DNA from: Polytrichum commune
Taxonomy: Eukaryota; Streptophyta; Polytrichopsida; Polytrichales; Polytrichaceae
Assembly: GCA_950295325.1 (NCBI GenBank)
Contig: OX485807.1
Coordinates: 5,148,501-5,212,500 of the forward strand
Direction of reading: 5' to 3'
DNA length: 64,000 bases
Positions within the stretch are counted from its first letter, which is position 1. Each line of letters starts with the position of its first letter. Below the pieces are notes generated by a model. That model did not search any database, was not told the DNA's origin, and was given only the letters and a program-made list of their open reading frames with translations. Made by a program: the position numbers and the translations under genes. Positions 14,001-27,200 of the stretch are shown here, one piece after another.

Positions 14001-14794
14001 TCAAGTATGACATGGATTTCATGATCATGAATACAAGTTTGGGTAGCAGAGGTGTCTACGGCTCAACTTGTTAGTAGGTTACATTCTCACACCTATGGAG
14101 ATTTCAGCAAACAATATGATATGTTCTCAACAATGACGTTTGGTTGTAGTCAAATTTTGAGTTGTGAATAAATCTTGAGTTGGCCATTATCTTGAGGTGC
14201 AAACCAAAGCAAGAACCTAGAAATTTACACCTTCCAAGATTTTTCACATTTGTATACTAGTCATGTGTTTAATTCTCTAAACATTTTCTTTTGAACTCAA
14301 CCTTATACTATACCAATTTTTTGGTTCATTTGTATGCAAGTTATGTGTATAACTCTATAAAGATTCTCTCAACAATCTTTGTGGAACTCGATCTTGCACT
14401 CTACAATTTTGATTCATTTGTATGTTGGTTACATGTGTGACTCTCTAAAGATTATGTTTTGTCCTCAATTTTGTGCTCTACAAATTTTTTGGTCCATTTG
14501 ATTACTAGTTATGTGTGTGATTCCATAAAAAAACTATAAAGATTCCGTCTTGAACTCAATTTTGCACTCTACAACAATTATGTGTAATATTTTGTAAAGA
14601 TTCCATTTTGTGCTCAATCTTGCAACTCAAGTGTATTTGGCATACACTAAATACGAGTGGGTACATATACACATACATGCAGAAAAAATACATATACTCA
14701 GTACTTCACAACTATGCATACGTCTAATCCAAATGGACTCTCAAAATAGGCCAAATCAGCCAAAGGGTTGGTTTAGGCACCGTCTACCTTAAGC
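8041..14794. other. Long AT-rich intergenic region, no gene recognised
   Basis: No supported gene. There is a purine (GAGA) tract at about 8400-8470 and duplicated phrases around acacgtggct near 8258 and 8349. A weak, degenerate repeat of roughly 110-150 bp runs from about 9400 to 10070 (phrases like tttgaagagga ccttggta and cattaggctt). Two phrases recur near 13.85 and 14.1 kb (gatgtgttctcaacaatgac). Small open frames, for example at 10609-10920, show no known domain. The region looks like old, eroded repetitive DNA. Confidence 0.45.
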
Positions 14795-14872
14795 CTCAGC
14801 CAGTTCACCAGCTTGACATCCTTCCCTACCTTCTTCAGTGTTGATATACTCAATCTGCCTAGTGTACTGTAG
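14795..14872 (-). pseudogene. Scrap of a duplicated carboxylesterase last exon
   Basis: This segment resembles 15160-15242, which encodes part of the neighbouring carboxylesterase (around residues QIEYVNTLKKAGKDVKLVE). Shared phrases include gacatccttccctaccttct against acatccttccctgccttct. Only about 75-80 bp can be matched, with small indels, so it is a non-functional remnant of a local duplication just downstream of the intact gene. Confidence 0.7.
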
Positions 14873-15065
14873 ATCACAATTTCAACTCACAGATTCTTTG
14901 AGAGTAATAGCAACAAATGTGTACATTTCATGACGATGTCACAATATAGTGTTGGTCCCAACAATAAGCTATTGAAGGTTCCACAGCTTATAAGCCTCTC
15001 AAAGATGCCTGATGGAAGATGTCATCTAAATAGGCAGTAAGAATGTACATGAATTTTTCTTGTGT

Positions 15066-17828
15066 TCAGTCAGAGAGATGAATGAATTCAAAGATGGCTT
15101 TATCAACCCTCGCATTCTCCGCCTCTAAAGCACGGTTTGCCCGAAACGTATGTAGGCCCTCAGGCACTTCCACCAGCTTAACATCCTTCCCTGCCTTCTT
15201 CAGTGTGTTGACATACTCAATCTGCCGAGTATACAGTGGATCCTTGCCACCCACAAGCACTAACATTCTTGGAAACTGAACCTCTGCTAGATTAGGAGCA
15301 TCTGGAGTTAATGGATTGCAGTAAGGGTGATCGCGATTCGATCCCTCGGGAAGGCAACATCTCCAAAAAGTTCGATGTTTGTCTGTGGGGAGGACTTCGT
15401 CGTTGCTGTAGAGCTTCTCAGATTCGCTTTGAGACTCTCCGCTGAAGAATGGAACTACAGGAATGATTCCCTTGATTGAAAGAGGGGCCAGCTCGCTCTG
15501 CGGTTTAAGGACTGTCAGGTAATGCACTAAGTTTCCTCCTGCGCTCTGGCCCATTACAAATACTTGCGAAAAGTCCGCATGGTTGTTCAGCCATGACTCA
15601 CCTCCTTCAGCTGAGCTGGCTTGAAGCTTGCACTGCAAACATATACCCTAAACATCAGGACATTGACATTGATATGCAACATCTTGAGTTAACTCTCTAT
15701 GAGTCATTTTACATAAATGTATGAGCTAAATGAAATCATGCAGTAGATAAATGAACCAATTTTAGTTAGGGTATCTTTTGAATGTCTTTCAAAGCCCCAG
15801 CCGCAAGGAACATGACTGTAACCCTTTACACACACCAATAACATCACTATTTCAGCTAACGAAAGAGAGTTTCCAGTGAAGAGGATTTAGAAGCTGGGGC
15901 CAACATATTGAGTATTATCTTTCATTCCAGCAATTGAAAAGGCATCTATTCATCCATTGATTTTTTTAAACATATGAAGGGTGTGAAGGAAGGAAGTATT
16001 TGGACTTCCAGAGACTTCAGTGGTGAGGTACTTACACATCGTCAAATCCCAGCCGATGTATGCATAAACGAGGTATTCACTTGAAACTCAAGTTGCACAT
16101 TGGGCAATACAGGATCAGTCAATCACTCATCTTTTAAACTTCAAACGGAGTTCTGTTGATTCCTTATAAACAAAATGTGGTTGAGGTTATGCTTGATAAT
16201 GGCGTGCTTTCTTACCTGTTTCTGAAGCCACAGGAGAGTAGTAATTCCATCATTGTAAGCTGTGGGAAGTCGGTGCTCTGGTGCAAGCCTGTAGCTCGGA
16301 GCGACGACCACAACATTCACATCCTTGCAAATTCTTGTGCAATGGTAGGTTGTACTCTCAGCACCTGCAAATCCAATACACAGGGTTTGATGCACAGGCA
16401 GTAAATGACTCAAAGCACATTATCAACTGCCACAACACCCTAACCTTCTGCTCAAGACCCTCAATAGGTTATGCTCAAAGGTTTGAACCCTTACTCTATC
16501 AACAATGTCGACCCTTGCCACAGGCACTCAACCAAGATAGAACTCCTTGTTTCAAAGGTCAATGTATCTTTTCTAGTATCAAATTTCCTTCTATTGACTT
16601 TGATTCAACATCGGTCAACAATGTGGAAGAGGAATGAGACCTAAACAACATCTGATTCCAGGGACATCCCTTAATGGTTTGAAGCCTTTTCCAAAAAACA
16701 ATGCCAATCCTTGTCACAGCAGGCACTCCGTTTTAAAGGCCAATATATCTTATCTAGCATCAGATTTACTTATATTTCCTCTGAATAAACATTGATCAAG
16801 AATATGGAAGACAAGGTGACCTAAACAGCAGCTGATTCCAGGGTTAATCTCTCAAGGGTTTGTAGCCTTTTCCAAATAACAATGCAGATCCTTGTCACAG
16901 GTACTCAACGAAGATAGAACTCCTTCCATCCATATGCCAATGTAACTTTTTCTACTATCAAATTTCCTTCTATTTTCTCTGAATCAGCATTGATCAAGAA
17001 TGTGGAAGAGTGACCTAAACAACAGTTACTTCCAGGGACAACCCTCAAGGGTTTGAGGCCTTTTCCAAATAACAACGGCTCTTTCTAGTATCTAATTTCC
17101 TTCTATTTCCTCTGAATCAAAAATGATCAAGCATGTGGAAGAGGAAAGTGATCTGAAAAGCAACTGATTCCAGGAATATCCGTCAAGGCTTTTCCAAATT
17201 AGTTGGGACAGGCACTCAATGAAGATAGAACTCGTTTCGAAGGCCAATGTATCTTTTCTAGTAACTAACTTCCTTCTATTAACAGTGATCAAGAATGTGG
17301 GAAATGAAAGCGACCTAAACAACAACTACTTCCAGGAGTATCCCTCAAGGGTTTGAGCCTTTTCCCAGATAACAATGCCGATGATTATCACAGGCACTTA
17401 ACGAAGATAGGATTCCATGTTTGTATCTTTTCTAAACTCAATTTCCTTCTACTGACTCTGAATTAACATTGATCAAGAATGTGGGAAACGAAAGTGACCT
17501 AAACAGCATCTGATTTCAAAGATAATTTTTCACCTGCATCTCCCAAGCAGAAGCCGCCACCATGGAAGTAAACCACAACCGGGAGTTTCTTGGATTTCTC
17601 TGGTGTGACTGTCTCAGGAACGTAGATTCGGGCCCATATTCCAGTTTCTGGATCGATCACTGCATCCCTGCAGGCTATGCCGTTGACGAAATTGGGTGAT
17701 GGAGGGAGACGGACGGTGCTACGAACAACTCTTCCGTCCGGTTTGATAAGCAAGCCTCCAGGGAACAGCTCTTCGTCGCCCTCTTCTTTCTTGTACGTAG
17801 TGATAATTGGATCTGATGTGGAACTCAT
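15066..17828 (-). CDS. Plant CXE/GID1-type carboxylesterase (alpha/beta hydrolase-3), three exons
   Basis: Predicted serine esterase of the plant carboxylesterase family, which hydrolyses small ester substrates; the GID1 gibberellin receptors are a branch that lost catalysis. Exons inferred are 17534-17828, 16216-16364 and 15066-15632, giving about 336 residues, typical for the family. The oxyanion-hole motif HGGGF is at residues 89-93, and APSYRLAPEHRLPTAYNDG follows near 120. The nucleophile Ser178 lies in GQSAGGN, Asp279 in GGKDPLY and His309 in EGLHTF, so the triad is complete. A catalytic His rather than the substituted residue of GID1 receptors favours an active esterase. Junctions are GT-AG and keep phase. 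There is no signal peptide, so it is probably cytosolic. The substrate cannot be read from sequence. Confidence 0.9.
16480..17520. repeat. Degenerate tandem repeat filling intron 1 of the carboxylesterase
   Basis: About six imperfect copies of a roughly 130-190-bp unit. Recurrent phrases are tgatcaagaatgtgg, gacctaaacaacagctgatt ccagg, ctcaagggtttgagcc and ccttgtcacaggcactcaac gaagatag. Copies differ in length and have diverged, so the expansion is not very recent. The array accounts for nearly the whole intron (16365-17533). Confidence 0.8.
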
Positions 17829-20260
17829 GGCTGTTCAATGTTCAATTTCTAAATTCACAGCTGCCAACAACCTTCAACTACAATTCCTACAAAAAAACAC
17901 ATATAGACACGCAAGAATAAATGTTTTGCTCCTCAGGATAGGATGAGGGACACATCACAATATCAATCAAAGCCTTCCTATCATTGAAATCTAAACTTTC
18001 TTATGAGTTTTCTAATCTATGTAGCAACTAATACTCTGACTCACAAATTAGTCCTCCCAAGCTCTCATTCCACTCGCCATAATAAATAAGAACAATTTTT
18101 TTTGCTCTGTGCTGATTACTACACAAATATTTATTCTCTAATGACTTGATCAAATGAGGAAGAGTTCTTCTAGAGTGATTGGGTGTGCATTGTTTGTGAG
18201 CACATCGCCCAAACCCTCGTATAGTTTCAACTCTCAAAATGTAGGCATATGCTAGGAATCTTGCACTCAAGGGAATGTTGCAAGGCCCTCCAATACAAAC
18301 ATCACATGACATTTCTCACACTAACAGTGCACACAATGCTTTGATACAATATTTCACAAGCTTTGATAGAATAACCCAAGAATAGTGCACTGCAACCTAC
18401 ATCTGTGTACATTGAAATCATCGCCTACTAATCTCACGAGCGAACACTAAATATCAAACACCAAGGGGCCATGGGTTTTTGTTAACCACTTCAATCAATT
18501 CGCAACCATGGTCTGCGAATCCTAATCTCGTGAAATTTCACAACCGGCGAAGAAAAGATTGATTAGACAGTAGAAAATCCAACAAAACCATGAAGAGCTG
18601 AAATGCGAGTTCCGATTGAAATCTTCACGACTCAACCCACCAACAAAACTCAACTGCAAATCCACGAAAAATTCCTTACTGTACTTTTCGATTGCCAGAC
18701 TTTGAAGTAAGCGGGCAATGCAGGAATTGAATGATCTCCGAGACCCATCAAAGAACTTACCTCGCAGACAAAACCCAGGAAATGTTTGTGGACGTTCCGG
18801 ATCCACAGCGCCAAAAACGTGACAATGTACTTATTTAGAATACATTCAGAACCTAGCGGTAAGTGTCACCCAGGTACATCGAAAGTAATATATTTTCATC
18901 CATTAAAATATCCCATCCACATTATATCATCCGTGGAGATGGATGTATTGAAGCATGTTAATCGTGTAAGTTCCTTAGTTATCTTGATTGTTGAACTTAG
19001 GATAATCAACAATTTTTGAGGATGTCGTTCAATCTCTCTTAACCACATCATGTCTTATTAGTGTATGTTCTTGGACTCGCACCTAATCACACACCACTCA
19101 AATACATATGTATTATGAAGATAAGTAACCGAATCATATATGCTCACCTTAGGTTTCTTTTGTGACTTGCTAGTCATGAATTTCACATTGGAGAACTACA
19201 ATAGTCATGCTACTACAATGGGCTCGGTGTGAGGTGATAGGACTAGGCAAAAGGCGTGACCACTAACATCGCCAATTAAGAGTGTTAGATGTTTCTGTGG
19301 TAGTTTGGATACATCTAACTCATGTATCTATATGCTTAGTTCAAACTCACTTGCATGATTTACGTATTTTGTTTCTATAAATCATATTATGCCTATAATA
19401 TAATTGCTTGGGCCCTTCACTAGGGGCATTTTGGTACAAAATTTTACTTGCAAATTCCAAACTTTTATGTACAAGATGAAGCGTACCAAAGTTTCAAGGT
19501 ATTTAAATTGAACCCTCCTTTGAACCTCTTGCATGGAACTTCAAATAATGAATACTTTTATGCCTGAAAAAGTTGATGATATTATAGTGAATGTCATGTC
19601 TAAAATCATTGAAGAGGGACATAAAATTGAAAATGAGGCGAATGTTGAAGCTACAATGGATGGCAACAGGACAACATCATTCAAGAGGTAGTGGTTAAGA
19701 AGGCACTGAAAATGATAATTAGAACAAAGGTAATGCTTTTCAATTTATATTATCTACATATTAAATGTTTAGAAAGAGGGCACATTGGACATGTATATGT
19801 TACATTGTTTTAAGTAGGCATGAAATCAAAGATACTATAGCAATGATAGTTTTTGTTAATCCCTCAATTTTGGATCTTAGATCAACCAATGGACCTCATG
19901 AATTGTGGTGGTGTCAAAAAGATGAAGGAACCTTAAAATCCAATCATGTGAGGTTCTTAAACATAGTAGAAAAAAGCATTTTCATAAAGCACATCTTGTT
20001 GAGTCTTTTCTTTCATCCCATAATGTAACCTTAAGGAAACCCTTCAACAATTTTAGGACTTTACACCTTTGGTGCTTTATTAAGCTTTATATGTATATTC
20101 TTTGTGGTGTTCAAGTACCCTCTTCTAATCTTCAAATTCCTTGGTTCTTAAAAGCTTTGCAATGCATGGTCGCCATTTGTTCTTGATTCAAAGATGAAAG
20201 ATTGACAATTACAATTTAACTATGGTTCCATATTGTCTAAGACACAGTAACATACACACA
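17829..20260. other. Upstream of the carboxylesterase to the LINE; no gene recognised
   Basis: The first few hundred bases should contain the 5' UTR and promoter of the minus-strand carboxylesterase, but I see no decisive element. The rest is AT-rich with short frames lacking known domains. Confidence 0.4.
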
Positions 20261-20272
20261 TCGCATGCAACA
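20261..20272. repeat. 5' target-site duplication of the LINE
   Basis: tcgcatgcaaca, identical to 31502-31513. The pair brackets the whole retrotransposon and fixes both ends. Confidence 0.8.
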
Positions 20273-20303
20273 GAGTGGTGCACAAGGGTGTGACGGCGGG
20301 ACG

Positions 20304-23300
20304 ATGAGGAGCGGCACAAGCAGACCCAGGAAGGGGGCACCCGGGAGGAAAACGAGTCGGAGCTCAACGCCGACCCAACACACAAGATCAACAACAACAA
20401 GAAACGAAGTCCCTGCATATCGGCTCTACCAGCCGCACCCGGCAGCCGAACCACACAACCCAGACACCTACGGAGCGGTAGCAGCAAGAGAAGCCCTCGC
20501 AGCAGCAGAAGACAGACACCACCGGCTGACACCACCGGCCGCAACCAACCCCAGCAGACACAGATGCAAGTGGAGGAGCAGAAACTTAGATCCAGATCCA
20601 GAAGAGAAAGAAGACGGGAGTGAGACATCACCAACATTCATCAACAACAAAAGGGTTACACCCTTCATTACAATATGGGCGCTTATAAGCACCCTAACCC
20701 TGTGTACCTACACACCTCACAAAGCTCCCTCACAAAAGCTCCCTTCACCACTCTATCTATCAAGATACCACTCCCACTCAAAGCTGCCACCCAATACCTA
20801 CTCACTAAAATGCCACACCTCCACAATAACACCGAAAGAAAACCCACCAGAGGGCCCCCCATCAAACTACTACTCCCCACCACCTCTAACCCTACACCAC
20901 CAGCAAGAACCATCTCCAAACTCGGATCGCACTCCACAAACGCCAATGCCGCCGCCGCCGCCCACACCACACAAACCCACACACCCAATGGTTAGAAACA
21001 CCACTTGCACCTATCAAACACCTACCAACACCAAAAATCACCCAAATACCCAAAACACACTAGATCCAAACTTACCTTCAAGAAAAGCACATCGCCGCTC
21101 CAAGATCCTCCCCACAAAGCAAGATCAGCCACCTCCTTGTCAGAAAACCACCAAAAAACACATAAAACATAAGCAACACACTGTCGCACACATGAGTGCA
21201 TCACCCATAACCCCAAAAACCGCCCACCCAACAAACAATCCAACCCACACAATACATGCAACACCCCACACTCAACCAAAATACACCTCACTCCCCCATA
21301 TTAGATCTGACAATACAACCCGCCACCCTAAGAATGCAGAAACCCACAAAAACAACCTCACATACCCACTCACTCACCCAAAAACAACAGTCCGCCACCC
21401 ACCTCTCTCGCTACACACACACACTCAAATACCCTCATCCCGCACACATTCCCACACTCCTCCCTCTCTCACCTTGCACACTTCTATCCCCCTCACCTCT
21501 CACACATCTCTCCCCCACTCTCACACATCTCTCCCCCCCACCTCTCACACATCTCTCCCCACCACCTCTCACACCTCTCCCACCTCCCTCTCAGACACAA
21601 TGACGCCCAGCACCGAAGCCCACAACCCAGCAACCGCAGATCAAGAAACAGCTCCCCGAACGCGCGGAGGATCGAACATCCAGGCAGTTCTTGCGCGAAG
21701 GCACCCAGGGTCCGGTAGCAGAATGAGCAACAGCAGCCACAAAAGCAGCGCCGAAGGCAGAATGGAGGCTAGAAAGAGCGGAGGGCAGCCCAACACTAGC
21801 ACAGGGACGGGAGCGGGCGGCATCAGCAAGCTCTACGCCGGTGCGGGTGTGGGAGCGGGAGCGGGAGGTGACAGGGAGCCAGCCAACGGCAGGGACGGAG
21901 GTGGCACAAAAACCGAGGTCGGGACCAGTCGAAAACCCAACAGCTCCAACAGTAACCACCATAGCCTCACCAGCACACGAAGTGCAGGCAGAAGAAGGGC
22001 ACTTATTCAAACTTACAGCGACGATGATGAGGAGTTCGCCATACCGCCCAACCAACCAACACTTTTCAAGGGGAAGACCACACCCTATCATGATGCCGAC
22101 ATCGACATGCAGCTCGACAATGTCACACCCGAGCATGGGGGAAGCTCCCTCCACATCTCAACCTCAAACGACGAGTACTTGGCCGCCGCCCGCCAAGCCG
22201 CCATGTCGCTCGACCAAATGGACATCATCAACCTTGACGAGGCGACACCTCCAAACAACCCACACAAAAGCCCTAGGCAAGAGTCTGTAAAAGACACTCA
22301 AAGCGCCAAACGTAGGAGTGAAGTAGGGGGTCATGCACTCAACTCCGACGCAATCAAACTTCCAAACATGCGCACCAAAGAGGCAATTCCAAGCATTGAC
22401 ATTGTGTCACACATGTGGTTAGGCTTCTCAATCCACGAGGCCATCGCTACACAAAGGGGTAAGGGAATCATCCATGAAACTCGTACCCACGCGGAATTTG
22501 AGAAACTAGGAACCCCCACAAATGAAGTCTTAGAGTTCAAAACCATTAGACGTGCATTTCCGAGAGTCCCACAAATATGTTATCCAAACGAGAGGCCGGA
22601 TGCAGTACCCGGCAACCACCTCCACTTCACACAAATCCCAAGGCAAGAACGAGTGGACCCCACCACCGGACTTTCCGAGGGCTTCCACATCACTATCCGT
22701 TTCGACTACGGCTTCAAAGGCATGAGCAAACACGAAGCACGAGGAGCATGCGTGGAATGACTAAGACAAATGGACATCCCACTGGGCTCAACTTACTCCA
22801 ACCCAATCGACATTGGGACCAACGCCGTCACCAAGCATTGGGCGGGTTTCATTAAGGTACATCTAAAAAACCCACAACAAGATGGCATAGCACTACTTAG
22901 AGGCCATAGAGCATTTGTTATGACAATGGAGGATGGTGAAAGGGTGATAGGTAAAGTAGAAAAGGGATATGAATTAGTTACTAAAGCTCGCAACCTAAGG
23001 TTACACCTCAAAGGCGAAACCCTTCGCCATGAACATGCATCCACCATCTTTGAGTCACTAGTGCAAGAGAGTTACTATAATGGTCACCAACACGAGTTTA
23101 TGGGTTTTGCCAAACCGGAACTAGATAAAAACTTTGCTTTTCTTACTCTCACCACGGAGGAGGCTAGAGATTTAGTACTCAAGGAAGGAATTGTCTACAA
23201 CAACGAGAGGTTACAAGTGAGCATCACCCGCGATAGGAATGGCGGCAATCCATCCGAACTCCGAATTAGCACAACTCTAGTGGCTAATAACCTCCCACAA

Positions 23301-24292
23301 CGCGAGACACCAACCGCCATCATCAAGGCCATCAAGCAAATTTTTGGAGAAGACAATATCGTAGACATTAGCTTTGGCAACACGAATTAAGGCACCACCA
23401 ACAAGCAAGCGGGATGGTGCCACATTCAATGTCTTAACGCCGCGGTCTACACGGCATGGATACATAAATCCACTACATTCTAGGACGACACATCGACTTC
23501 ATTCCGCACCATAGGAGCATCGACGGAACGGCCCCCAACAAGACGGCGATCCGACTAGCCCAAGCTCCCGTTAGAGAAGTCATTGCGGATAAAATCCAAG
23601 CTATGGGTAACGCCACTAACCTCAACCCACTCATCACCGAGAAGCATCTCACAAAGACCATGAAGGAATTTGAGGATAAAGTAGATGAGAAGTTTAGCTC
23701 CCTCACTACCACCATAAACAACCACACGGATCGGACACATAAAGAGCACACATTCTTGTTCCTACTCCAAGTACTCTCTCACTTTATGTATCTCCCTACA
23801 TATCCCTCCTATAGCAAAAAATACACTAACACACTAAAACCTTTGTATTGGCACAACAAAAACACCCACACCAAGCACCACCAACTACAAACCGGAAAAC
23901 CTACAAGAGAGCTACCCCCACACACATTACCAATCCCCCATACACATTCACACTACCACATGAGAAAAATAATAACACTAAGTCTCACCCTTCTAATATG
24001 GATAAGCCACCTCCCCGTCACCAACCAAGATAATCTTACATATCATAACAAATATGACCCCCATACTACTCCACCAAAAAAATTCCCATTTAAAATGTAT
24101 CATACAACCTTCACACATAACAAGACCTACAACACAATCCCCCCTATAAGCCAATACAACATACACCCACAACTCACAAATCCACCACCACTTCCACACA
24201 CCAAGACCACACACATAAATATAACACACACGACCCCCCAAAATGCCAAGCCCAAGCCCAACACAAAACAAACACACCAATGTCACCCATAA
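20304..24292 (+). pseudogene. LINE ORF1: RNA-binding-type protein, broken
   Basis: Two Gly/Arg/Ser-rich, GC-richer segments (about 20304-20640 and 21600-22100) flank an A/C-rich, low-complexity stretch. A more conserved part follows (about 22330-23760). Residues around STTLVANNLPQRETPTAII and AGWCHIQCLNAAVYTAW resemble an RRM with a beta-alpha-beta pattern, as in ORF1 proteins of L1-like elements. A short possible coiled coil follows (TKTMKEFEDKVDEKFSSLTT). One frame carries an in-frame TGA at 22758 and then ends at 23390; the reading resumes one frame over from about 23462. The first ATG at 20265 lies inside the target duplication, so the ATG at 20304 is the more likely element-encoded start. 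The last 170 codons are low-complexity and may not be true coding sequence. Confidence 0.65.
21400..21600 (+). repeat. CT/CA-rich simple repeat inside LINE ORF1
   Basis: Repeats built on ctctcacacatctctcccc, ending in a pyrimidine tract and cag just before an ATG at 21600. The tract looks like the 3' end of an intron or an untranslated spacer within the LINE. Confidence 0.6.
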
Positions 24293-27200
24293 CTACCACA
24301 AACCTCATAGGCCACATACAACACATTACACACCTACACCTTAAAACCCCAAAAAGAATAAAAATACATTATTACAGTTGGAATAACTCCACACTCATCA
24401 TCCTAAGTGGAGATGTAAAACCCAACCCGGGCCCACTCTCACACATCCTTGACAACCTTCCTCGCGAACTCATACAACGCCAAAAGCAATATTTCATACC
24501 AAACACAATAACCCTTAAACCTCACTATATCCACATAGCAGAATTATTCAAACCCTACCTAACTCTCCCGACATATAGCACCCAAAATCAAGATTTACCC
24601 CACCTACGCAACCAAAGTTTGGCACATGCAACATTCCCCATCCACTTCCAAATCTACGCATTCATCATAACCTATAACCCAATCCCACAAACATGCAACC
24701 AATTAATGGCCGAAAACATAGATTAAAATTGCCTTACCATCCTACAAAGACTCCAACAACTACCAACTAGCACATATCTAAGAACATACCCAATCACCAC
24801 CCAACCCTCTCATAACAAAGTACCAACCACCATAACACAAGCATATACACACATTAATGAGAAAATAGCCAAAGGAGAAATACTAACCATAACCAATCTA
24901 CAAACAGAACTACCCAACCTCCCTCACAAAATAACCCAAAAACTAATCAAATGTACACAACCAGTAAGAGGATACACCCCCAATACAAACCCTAGCTCCA
25001 CTCACCATATACAAACTAATAACACTAGTGGAGCCAACCCCCAAGCCATTACCCTAAGAATCATCACCTGGAATACTGGATGCATCAGTTCTAGCCTACC
25101 TGGCATACAAGAACTCACACGGACATTACATACAGATCCACACATAATACTCATACATGAAACCAAATTACACAAACTTAAATCCACAACCTACATCGAC
25201 CGCAAATTTCAAAACTATAAAATCATTTATAACAACTCCCACAATGAAACAAAAACACAAAATAGATACTCAGGACCTACCCAAGCTCGAGGCGGCATAT
25301 TGGCCATGATACCCAAAAACATCTACACAAACGAAAATATTACCAAAATACCCACCCCTAGCCCCATATCACCATACCTCCAAATCATAGTAATTAATAA
25401 CAAACCACTCACACCAATAACTATCATAAATATGTATATGCCCACCCACCCTCAAGATACACACCTCATAAGTGAGATACAAAACCAAATCCAACTCCTA
25501 ATCACACAACACCCTAACCACCAAATTATCCTAGCCGGAGACTTCAACCGGGATATACTACTTAAAGGAAGAACATCCAACGGGTCACACCTCCCCCCTA
25601 ACCAAAATGACCTCGAATGGGCCCACTTCACAAATAACATAGGCCTCACCACAATCAACAACCAACACAGCCACACAAGACAAGGCGGATTAAACTACAC
25701 TTCAACAAGCCACATAGATGGCTTTTACTCCAACCTCCCCAACCATAGTCACCTAACTTGCTACACACTCGACAACCTTAACCAAAATTCCGACCACTAC
25801 CCGGTCCAATTAAACCTACACCCGAATAGCATAATCATCAAAGAACCACACCCCCCACACAAAAAACCCACGTATCACATACCCCATCCACCCCGCCAAC
25901 TTACAAAAACTCCAAACAATCTTCATGGAAACACAAAGCCTAGCAATAGCCACACTAACAACCACACTACAAAACGAACAACTCACCCACATACAATGGG
26001 AAAACGCACAAAACTCATTTCAAGAAATCATTAATTCCCTTAGTACGTGCATTGAGCAAACATGTATGACACACCCCAAACCCCCATTACCCAATAGAGT
26101 AAAAACCCAAGGTGGATTCCTCCCTAGGACACAACATAAACTATGGAAACGTCAACTAAAAATACACCACGGAGCCCGCAAAGCCATCCACGCCGCATGT
26201 CAAAACCCCCACTCACACCTTCACACCCATCCGAACATCAAAGCCTTACAACTCATAAGTAACACTAATATACCACCCCTCCCCACAAACCCCAAAGACC
26301 TCACAATATGGATAGAGGAAATAGCCAATATAGGTAAAAAAAACTAAAGATGAAGCCCACAAAATCACCACCAGACAAACCGCAATAAATTGCAAAACTG
26401 CCATTACAAAATACAGAGCACTATTAAACATAAAACCCAAAACGATACATAAAAAGATATTTCACCCCACAACTGCTAACTCCCTGGACTGCCTAAAAAC
26501 CCAACAAGGTCATATTCTCACAAACCCCAATGATATAGCCAAAGAGATACATCATACACAACAACTATCCTTCCAAAGACAAGCACCCCTATGCGAAGAC
26601 ACCACGGATCACCCAACTACATGCACTTGCGCAGTACGTAAATATCCATGGCATACGCACAAAGGCATCATACTAGAAAAACGAGGCCCCCCAAACACGC
26701 AAATATACAACCACTTCACCCGAGAAACATACGACACATGTATTCGAAGACTAACACGTGGAAAAACACCCGGACCGGATAACATCCCCAACGACGTAAT
26801 TAAAATTTTACCATCACCTTGGCACGATTTACTCTTCTTATTTTTCAAACAATGTTACAAACAAAAAGAAATACCAACCCACTGGAAACATAGCAAAACC
26901 ATCCTATTGCACAAAAAAGACGATCCAACCTATATCACCAACTACCGCCCAATCGCCCTAGCCAATACAATATACAAACTCTATACAAGCACCCTCACAA
27001 CACTACTTACGAGTTACGGAGAACAACATAGAATATTACATTTTAGCCAAGAGGGATTTAGGCCGCAACGAAACACCTCAAGACAAATTCAAATGATCAT
27101 TGCCACACTCGAAGACGCAAGACTTACCAACAAGGACATATACCTAACCTACATAGATTTCCGTAATGCCTTTGGATCCATTGACCACGCAAGGCTACTA

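Noticed and set aside
15066-17828. Gibberellin receptor GID1
   Set aside because: The catalytic His (residue 309) is present, whereas GID1 receptors have lost it; a plain carboxylesterase fits better.
21591-22154. Minus-strand frames across LINE ORF1
   Set aside because: Antisense shadows of a GC-rich or A/C-rich segment; no domain, and the plus strand explains the region.
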